Below are positions 23,895 to 28,913 of a stretch of 28,913 nt of DNA, piece after piece; positions within the stretch are counted from its first letter, which is position 1; each line of letters opens with the position of its first letter. The notes beneath the pieces were generated by a model. It had not been told where the DNA came from and ran no database searches. It saw nothing but the letters and a program-made list of their open reading frames with translations. The position numbers were made by a program, and so were the translations under genes. Location of the stretch: contig JAEDJS010000022.1 in assembly GCA_016296205.1 (NCBI GenBank), positions 1 through 28,913 on the forward strand, given 5' to 3'. This DNA comes from Treponema sp. (GTDB lineage Bacteria > Spirochaetota > Spirochaetia > Treponematales > Treponemataceae).

Positions 23895-24791
23895 CTAAAA
23901 TAAAATTTCACTGCATTCTACCAGATCGTGGAGAAGCTGGCAGACGGGTGTTGGAATTCCCAATTCTTTTCCAAGGCGCACAACTGTTCCGCAAAAATAA
24001 TCGTTTTCTGTTTTACGCTTTGCACTCATATCCTGGAACATAGAAGTCATTCCGTCTGGATTAAGATTTGCAACCATTTCTATATTTTCTTCCGTCATTT
24101 GTGGAGTAAGTTTAATACCTTTTGCATTTGCAATTTTTATTACTTCATCTGAACACTGGCGCACAAGATTTTTTGTAACTTCATTTTTAAAAGCCACATA
24201 AGGAGCACGGCACAACCCGCTGATTGTATTGCAGCTTACATTCAGCAAATATTTTTTCCACTGGGCAAGGTGAATATCTTCCGGAATATTACAAGGCACT
24301 TTTGCATCATTAAAAAGTTTTTCTATTAAATTGATTCTTTGAGTGCGCTCATTACTGTTTTCGCCAAAAACAATTGTTCCTTCATGGCCACAAGTAATTT
24401 TCCCATCCAGATTTGTTGAACTCAAATTTACGATATAACCATACAAAACTTTTTCTTCACCAAAAGCTTTACAAAGCTCCATTTCACTTTGAATCCCATT
24501 CAACAGCGAAAGAATAATTGTCTGGGAACCAACACTTGTTTTAATCTGCTCCATCACCTGATAAAGCTGCAAATTTTTTGTTGCAATAATAATTAAATCT
24601 GCAGGAGAGGCATTTTCTGGTTCAACAAAATTAAAGTTGATTTTTTCTCCATTGATAAAGATTCCATTTTTTTCATAGCGCAATTTTCTTTCTTTTGTGG
24701 CAAGACAAGTTAACTGGCAGCCGGAATATTCATTCAATCTTTTTCCAACAACAGCACCAACTGCGCCCATTCCAATCATTGTAACTTTCAT
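23895..24791 (-). CDS. panE: 2-dehydropantoate 2-reductase (ketopantoate reductase family)
   Basis: A 298-residue NADPH-dependent reductase of the PanE/ApbA family, which makes pantoate for coenzyme A synthesis. The Rossmann motif is GMGAVG (7-12), starting MKVTMIGMGAVG. The catalytic lysine region is HLAQWKKYLLNVSCN (174-188), with Lys179 or Lys180 matching E. coli Lys176. The C-terminal block TSMFQDMSAKRKTENDYFCG (249-268) matches the family's SSMxQD...TExD, with Glu262 as the second catalytic residue, then GKELGIPTPV. I use ATG 24791, with AAGGA 8 bases upstream; the frame could extend to 24842 but across the promoter. No other pan genes are nearby, and the family includes reductases for other 2-oxo acids, so pantoate is likely but not certain. 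Confidence 0.85.
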   Translation of the reverse strand: MKVTMIGMGAVGAVVGKRLNEYSGCQLTCLATKERKLRYEKNGIFINGEKINFNFVEPENASPADLIIIATKNLQLYQVMEQIKTSVGSQTIILSLLNGIQSEMELCKAFGEEKVLYGYIVNLSSTNLDGKITCGHEGTIVFGENSNERTQRINLIEKLFNDAKVPCNIPEDIHLAQWKKYLLNVSCNTISGLCRAPYVAFKNEVTKNLVRQCSDEVIKIANAKGIKLTPQMTEENIEMVANLNPDGMTSMFQDMSAKRKTENDYFCGTVVRLGKELGIPTPVCQLLHDLVECSEILF

Positions 24792-24850
24792 TTGTTTTCC
24801 TTCTTTAAATAAGGTATAATTATTATAACGAGCCAAAAGCATAAGGTGAA
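24792..24850. promoter_or_regulatory. Overlapping divergent promoters with face-to-face -10 boxes (panE / transglutaminase-like gene)
   Basis: Plus: -35 TTGTTT (24792-24797), 17-base spacer, -10 TATAAT (24815-24820), for the gene starting at 24855. Minus: -35 TTCACC (24850-24845), 17-base spacer, -10 TATAAT (24827-24822), for panE. The two perfect -10 boxes are one base apart and form the 13-base palindrome TATAATTATTATA (24815-24827). Polymerase could occupy only one direction at a time. Confidence 0.6.
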
Positions 24851-24854
24851 TACA

Positions 24855-26129
24855 TTGAACAAAAAGAAAACCATTTTTTTAATTGCGGCACTTTTTTGCG
24901 TAAATCAAATTTTTTCTCAAGTTGAACCAACACCTCCGTCAGATAATTCAACTCAATTTGATCTTGCCAGGGAAATGTTAATAGCTTCCGGTGTTACAGA
25001 AAAACTCCCGGAATATTTATCACGTTTGCAGGGCCTTAAAAATCAATTTCTTTTTCACATTGATGAATTAAAAAAATCCCAGACTCTTACCTACGATTTT
25101 GTTGCGGAAGAAGGATTAAAATTTCTGTATTCAGGTTCCAACACATTGCAAATTTACAGCACTTATCAAACCCGCATAGACCTTGCACTTGATACTCACA
25201 AATACAATTGCGTTTCTTCAACTTTACTCTATCTTTATTTAATGGACGCTGCCGGAATAGAATGCAAACCAGTTGAAACTCCTCAACACGCTTTCTGCCA
25301 GGTTTACATTCCCACAAAGGATGGCTCAAAACCCCGACGAGTAGAAACAACAAACCCTTATGGCTATGACCCCACCACAAAAAAAGTTGATCCAGAAAAT
25401 GCCAACCGGTATTACAAAGTTCCTGTTAAACATTACGCACAACAGAAATGCGTATCACCTCAACGGGCAGTTTCTCTTATTTATTTAAATCGAGTGGCAG
25501 AATGTTCCAGAAAAAATCAAATGGAGCAGGCATACAAATTGAGCCTTGATGCATTCAAATTGCAAAATGGGGATCAAATTGCATTAAAGGAATTACAGGG
25601 AAGTGCTTCCAATTATTTGCTCTGGTTGGGACAAAATAAACAGTATTCCAAAGGTCTGGAATTTTCCCGTCAGTTTAAAAACCAATTTGGTCTTTCCAAA
25701 GAGTGTCAGACTAATACAAATTTTATACTGTCAAAAAATCTCAACAATTTAATGGAACGCAAAAATTTCCAGGAAGCAAAAGATTTACTGGAACAAAATC
25801 AGGATTTAATCTCTCAAACTGATTACAATAATTTAATGGAAATTGTAATTTGCAATTTTATTTCTGCTGAACTTGCCAAACATCCCGGATATAAAAATTC
25901 AATGGATTTGCTGGATAAATACAGTGACTATTTGCCACCAATAAAAATTAAAGCTTACAAAACAAATATCACAAGAAATGCCGCTGTTGAAATTCACAAT
26001 TCAATAATTCCGTTGATTAATAGCAGACAATTTTCAGAAGCCCGCAAAATCGTAGAAAATGGAATTGAGCAAATCGGTGAACATTCAATTCTTTTAAACG
26101 ATTTAAGATATTTAAAGCAGTTTGAATAA
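24855..26129 (+). CDS. Secreted transglutaminase-like protein with helical repeat C-terminus
   Basis: A 424-residue exported protein. Start TTG 24855 is chosen because TAAGGTG lies six bases upstream and MNKKKTIFLIAALFCVNQIFS is a standard signal peptide (cleavage before QVEP); GTG 24846 is an in-frame alternative that overlaps that site. Residues about 35-180 resemble the transglutaminase-like (SirB1/Transglut_core2-type) papain fold: Cys119 in YNCVSSTLLYLYLMDAAGIE, His145 in PQHAFCQVY and the third-position region VETTNPYGYDP (163-172). The rest, about 200-420, is helical with TPR-like spacing (AYKLSLDAFKLQNGD, KGLEFSRQFKNQFG, EARKIVENGIEQIG). A periplasmic peptidase or cross-linking role is possible, but no function is known to me. 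Confidence 0.72.
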   Translation: MNKKKTIFLIAALFCVNQIFSQVEPTPPSDNSTQFDLAREMLIASGVTEKLPEYLSRLQGLKNQFLFHIDELKKSQTLTYDFVAEEGLKFLYSGSNTLQIYSTYQTRIDLALDTHKYNCVSSTLLYLYLMDAAGIECKPVETPQHAFCQVYIPTKDGSKPRRVETTNPYGYDPTTKKVDPENANRYYKVPVKHYAQQKCVSPQRAVSLIYLNRVAECSRKNQMEQAYKLSLDAFKLQNGDQIALKELQGSASNYLLWLGQNKQYSKGLEFSRQFKNQFGLSKECQTNTNFILSKNLNNLMERKNFQEAKDLLEQNQDLISQTDYNNLMEIVICNFISAELAKHPGYKNSMDLLDKYSDYLPPIKIKAYKTNITRNAAVEIHNSIIPLINSRQFSEARKIVENGIEQIGEHSILLNDLRYLKQFE

Positions 26130-26171
26130 TTCAATTTAGTAAAATTCCACCTTTACTGGTACTAATAAAAT

Positions 26172-26227
26172 TTCAAAAATCTGGTTATATCATTATATAC
26201 TAATTCTGAGTAAATTGATAATATCAA
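26172..26227 (+). promoter_or_regulatory. Promoter and putative operator of the iron-type ABC transporter operon
   Basis: -35 TTCAAA (26172-26177), 18-base spacer, -10 TATACT (26196-26201), start near 26208. The perfect 13-base palindrome TTGATAATATCAA (26215-26227) follows just after the start point, where a repressor would act. An outer inverted pair CTAATT (26200-26205) and AATTAG (26228-26233) surrounds it off-centre. GAGGTG (26235-26240) is the ribosome binding site. GATAAT-type sequence is reminiscent of Fur-family sites, but the regulator is not identified. Confidence 0.5.
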
Positions 26228-26244
26228 AATTAGCGAGGTGAATT

Positions 26245-27234
26245 ATGAAAAAATCACTGTTTGTATTATCAATATTTACATTTCTTTCACTTATTTCATG
26301 CAGCAAAAAAAATGAGCTTCATATCTATTCGATTATTCATGAAGAAGAAACTCAAGTTTTAACTGATTTGTTTACTAAAAAAACCGGCATTCCCGTTGCA
26401 TTCCTGCGGGCTTCAACTGGCGAACTTGTAAATAGAATTATTGCAGAAAAAGATGACCCTAAAGCAGACATTTTACTTGGTGGTGCCACATCATATCATA
26501 TTCAGGCAGACCAGGCCGGCGCTTTTGAACATTATGTTTCTCCACTTGCAGAAAATGTTCCGGATTATGCAAAATCACCAAACGGAACTTATACTGGATT
26601 CTGTGTTCTTTCTCTCGGAATTGGAATCAACTCTGACCGCTATGCAAAAAAATTTCCAGACATTCCAGAACCAAAAACATGGGAAGATCTTTTAAATCCA
26701 GCTTACAAAGGAGAAATTGTTTTAACTAATCCAGTGGCATCTTCTACCGCTTATTTGTTTGTACAAAATCAACTTCAGCGACTGGGATGGGATAAAGGCT
26801 GGGATTATCTTTTAACACTTGCACCCCTTGTTGGACAATTCCCTGAATCCGGATCTGCACCTGCAAAACTCATTGGCACAGGAGAATACGCTTTAGGTGT
26901 TTCTTATCTCCATGCACTGGCAAAATACAACGCAGAAGGTTTTAACATCAAACTTGTTGCACCACCAAAATCTGTGGGAGATGTTGACTGTATTGCAATT
27001 ACAAAAAATACAAAAAATCTTGAAGCAGCAAAAAAATTTGTTGATTTCATGCTTTCAAAAGAAGCCCAGGAAGTAATGAGTTCAATCGACTTTACTGTTC
27101 CTGTTAATCCAGAAGCAGTTCCAGTAAAAGGTTCAATTGCTTCATCTGAACTTGATTTAATTGAATACAACACCGTTCTTGCAGCCCAGCAAAAAGAACA
27201 GGTACTTGAATACTGGTCTAAGAATGTAAAATAA
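26245..27234 (+). CDS. ABC transporter substrate-binding lipoprotein, ferric iron (FbpA/AfuA-like) class
   Basis: A 329-residue periplasmic binding lipoprotein. The signal sequence ends in the lipobox LISC with Cys19 as lipidation site. It begins ELHIYSIIHEEETQVLTDLFTKKTGIPV, the class II binding-protein start, then GELVNRIIAEKDDPKADILLGG, the family-typical strand-helix, and PKTWEDLLNPAYKGEIVLTNP. The C-terminal half has IGTGEYALGVSYLHALAKYN and KFVDFMLSKEAQEVM. These blocks match the Fe(III)/phosphonate/thiamine-type group. The adjacent C-terminal TyrTyr pair used by FbpA to bind iron is not evident, so the ligand could be chelated iron, another oxyanion or a phosphonate. The stop overlaps the permease start (TAATG), so the two are co-translated. 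Confidence 0.9.
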   Translation: MKKSLFVLSIFTFLSLISCSKKNELHIYSIIHEEETQVLTDLFTKKTGIPVAFLRASTGELVNRIIAEKDDPKADILLGGATSYHIQADQAGAFEHYVSPLAENVPDYAKSPNGTYTGFCVLSLGIGINSDRYAKKFPDIPEPKTWEDLLNPAYKGEIVLTNPVASSTAYLFVQNQLQRLGWDKGWDYLLTLAPLVGQFPESGSAPAKLIGTGEYALGVSYLHALAKYNAEGFNIKLVAPPKSVGDVDCIAITKNTKNLEAAKKFVDFMLSKEAQEVMSSIDFTVPVNPEAVPVKGSIASSELDLIEYNTVLAAQQKEQVLEYWSKNVK

Positions 27235-28886
27235 TGGCAATAGATTTTAGAAAGAACAGCAGATCATTGGGAGCCGCCTGGTTTGCTGTTCTTGTTTTTT
27301 TAGTATTTACAATTATTACTCCACTTCTTATGGTTATTCTTTCTGCAAAACCACAAGATTTTGTTTTTGTTTTTAAAAGCTCAATTTTAAAACAGACATT
27401 GCTTAACACATTTTTTGAATGTATTACTTCTACAACTCTTTCTGTTGTTTTAGGTTACATTTACGCTTATGCAGTTGTTAAAGCAAATATTCCATTTAAA
27501 AAATTTTTTGCTTCAATTCCGCTTCTACACTTAATGACACCACCTTTTGTAGGAGGTCTCGCTTTTATTTTATTAGTCGGCAGACAAGGAATAATCACTC
27601 ATAAGATTCTTGGACTGGATGTTTCTCTCTACGGTTTCTGGGGATTATTAATCGCCCAAAGTTTATGCTTTTTTCCAATGGCATATCTGATTTGCGTTCA
27701 GAGTTTAAAAGGAGTTAATTCAAATCTTGAACAAGCAGCTAGAAGTATGGGAGCAAGTAACAGAAAAATTTTCTGGACAATCACCTTTCCATTAAGTTCA
27801 ACAGGAATAATTTCTTCTTTTTTATTTGTTGCCGTAAACGTATTAAGCGATTTTGGAAACCCGTTGATTGTTGGCGGAAGATTCAGAGTTCTTGCGGTAG
27901 AAATTTATACTCAGCTTACAGGATGGACAAATGCCGGAACTTCTGCAGTTCTTGGAATTCTATTGATCATTCCTTCAATTATTTTATTCCTGCTGCAAAA
28001 TAAATTATTTAAAAATACAAATTTAAAACTTTCTTCTATCGGTGGAAAAGATTCTTCAAAACTTCCGGAACAAAAAAACACTTCTGCTTTTACTTCAATT
28101 TTGCTTACAATTTTTGTAATTTTTATTTCTGTTTGCGTTGCTGCTCAATTTATTTCTATTATCGTGGGAAGCTTTCAGAAGCTCTGGGGAATAAACACTG
28201 CATTTACTTTTGACCACATTAAAGCAGTTTTTACAGGCCGTTATTTTAAAGGATTAAAAAATTCACTTTTGTTTGCATTAATTGGTGCCGCTTTTAGCAC
28301 AACTATTGCCTGCTTAACCTCATTCATTGTGCACAGAACAAATGCTCCATTAAGAAAATCCATCGACATTTTTTCTCAACTTCCATCTGCAATTCCTGGA
28401 TCACTTCTTGGGCTTTCAATTTCAATTGCGGCAAACAAATTTCATTTTAATAATTCACCAGTTTTAATCGTTACAGCAATGACTGTTTCTTTTTTGCCAT
28501 TTAGTTACAGAATCATTACACAGAGCTTTGGACAAATCAAACAAACTTTGGATGACGGAGCAAGATCATTAGGTGCCAGTCAAATTAAAACACTCACTTC
28601 AATTATTGCGCCTCTTTCTACTGGCGGAATTTTCAGCGGTTTTATTTATGATTTTATCCGCGGAGTAGGAACTTTAAGTGCAGTAATTTTTCTTGTTTCT
28701 TTTGACACACCACTCACTTCAATAAATATTGTAAATCTTGCAGATCAGGGTAACTGGGGCGTTAGTACTTCCCTTGCTTTGGTATTAACAGTTATCAGTT
28801 TTTCTACACTTGCTATTGGAAAATTGATTATTTATTCTGGTCAAAAAATTTCAAAAAATGAGTGTAAGATAAAACCGCTAAAATAG
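27234..28886 (+). CDS. ABC transporter permease, fused two-domain iron-type (FbpB-like)
   Basis: A 550-residue inner membrane protein with two tandem permease domains of about 6 segments each, the usual FbpB/SfuB form that needs no second permease. The EAA loops that dock the ATPase are LEQAARSMGASNRKIFWTIT (165-184) and LDDGARSLGASQIKTLTSII (about 440-459). The first membrane segment is at about 13-36; the domains are separated by a polar stretch near residues 262-285 (SSIGGKDSSKLPEQKN). The gene's ATG overlaps the binding-protein stop by one base. The ATPase partner (FbpC-like) is absent from the window and is expected just downstream. A long inverted repeat overlaps the stop codon. Confidence 0.93.
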   Translation: MAIDFRKNSRSLGAAWFAVLVFLVFTIITPLLMVILSAKPQDFVFVFKSSILKQTLLNTFFECITSTTLSVVLGYIYAYAVVKANIPFKKFFASIPLLHLMTPPFVGGLAFILLVGRQGIITHKILGLDVSLYGFWGLLIAQSLCFFPMAYLICVQSLKGVNSNLEQAARSMGASNRKIFWTITFPLSSTGIISSFLFVAVNVLSDFGNPLIVGGRFRVLAVEIYTQLTGWTNAGTSAVLGILLIIPSIILFLLQNKLFKNTNLKLSSIGGKDSSKLPEQKNTSAFTSILLTIFVIFISVCVAAQFISIIVGSFQKLWGINTAFTFDHIKAVFTGRYFKGLKNSLLFALIGAAFSTTIACLTSFIVHRTNAPLRKSIDIFSQLPSAIPGSLLGLSISIAANKFHFNNSPVLIVTAMTVSFLPFSYRIITQSFGQIKQTLDDGARSLGASQIKTLTSIIAPLSTGGIFSGFIYDFIRGVGTLSAVIFLVSFDTPLTSINIVNLADQGNWGVSTSLALVLTVISFSTLAIGKLIIYSGQKISKNECKIKPLK

Positions 28887-28902
28887 CGCGGCTTTATCTT
28901 AC
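28864..28902 (+). terminator. Long hairpin over the permease stop codon (attenuator or terminator-like)
   Basis: GTAAGATAAA (28864-28873) pairs perfectly with TTTATCTTAC (28893-28902); after one mismatch CCGC (28875-28878) pairs with GCGG (28888-28891), leaving a 9-base loop that contains most of the TAG stop (28884-28886). No T run follows within the 11 bases left, so it may be an RNA stability or processing element, or a weak terminator. Confidence 0.6.
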
Positions 28903-28913
28903 CTAAAGTTTGC

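Overview
The window is AT-rich, with short intergenic gaps, and reads as a host-associated spirochaete close to Treponema. This is inference from gene content and composition: an efflux operon with the small partner gene best known beside Porphyromonas RND pumps, a large exported protein ending in a FlgD-like Ig domain, AAA/DUF4143 ATPases and AT-rich codons. No rRNA or marker gene confirms it. It looks chromosomal; I see no phage, conjugation or IS transposase genes.

Layout. (1) 1-54: 5' part of tRNA-Ala(GGC), minus strand. (2) 90-6821, minus: a six-gene operon, TolC-type outer membrane protein, membrane fusion protein, RND pump, PII-like pump-associated protein, flavin reductase, DtxR-type metalloregulator. 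Its promoter region carries two palindromes, one resembling a DtxR box. (3) 7022-9061, plus: release factor 1 (prfA), a terminator, then prmC, the methyltransferase that modifies RF1. (4) 9150-14103, minus: a small outer-membrane-type protein with its own near-consensus promoter, and an operon of a degenerate alpha/beta hydrolase, a U32 (TrhP-like) protein and a RelA/SpoT protein whose hydrolase site is eroded. (5) 14150-15064, plus: MetA of the acetyl-CoA type. (6) 15139-16686: an AAA/DUF4143 ATPase gene flanked by inward-facing sets of three motifs, each set at exact 33-bp spacing; this is the most unusual structure here. (7) 16698-22030, minus: a 1450-residue exported protein translationally coupled to an RlmM-like methyltransferase. 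(8) 22067-22421 and 23779-23861: dispersed GC-rich palindromic repeats around metY. (9) metY and a PanE-like reductase (minus), then a secreted transglutaminase-like protein (plus). (10) 26245-28886, plus: iron-type ABC transporter lipoprotein and fused permease; the ATPase gene presumably lies beyond the window.

How genes fit together. PrmC methylates the GGQ glutamine of the RF1 encoded just upstream. MetA carries Glu111, so it should make O-acetylhomoserine, the substrate of MetY about 7 kb away. The DtxR-type regulator may control its own efflux operon. Several genes (dtxR-type, prfA, metA, hydrolase, ATPase) have a -10 box ending only 6-7 bases before the ATG and no Shine-Dalgarno, which suggests leaderless transcripts; other genes carry clear AGGAG/GAGGTG-type sites.
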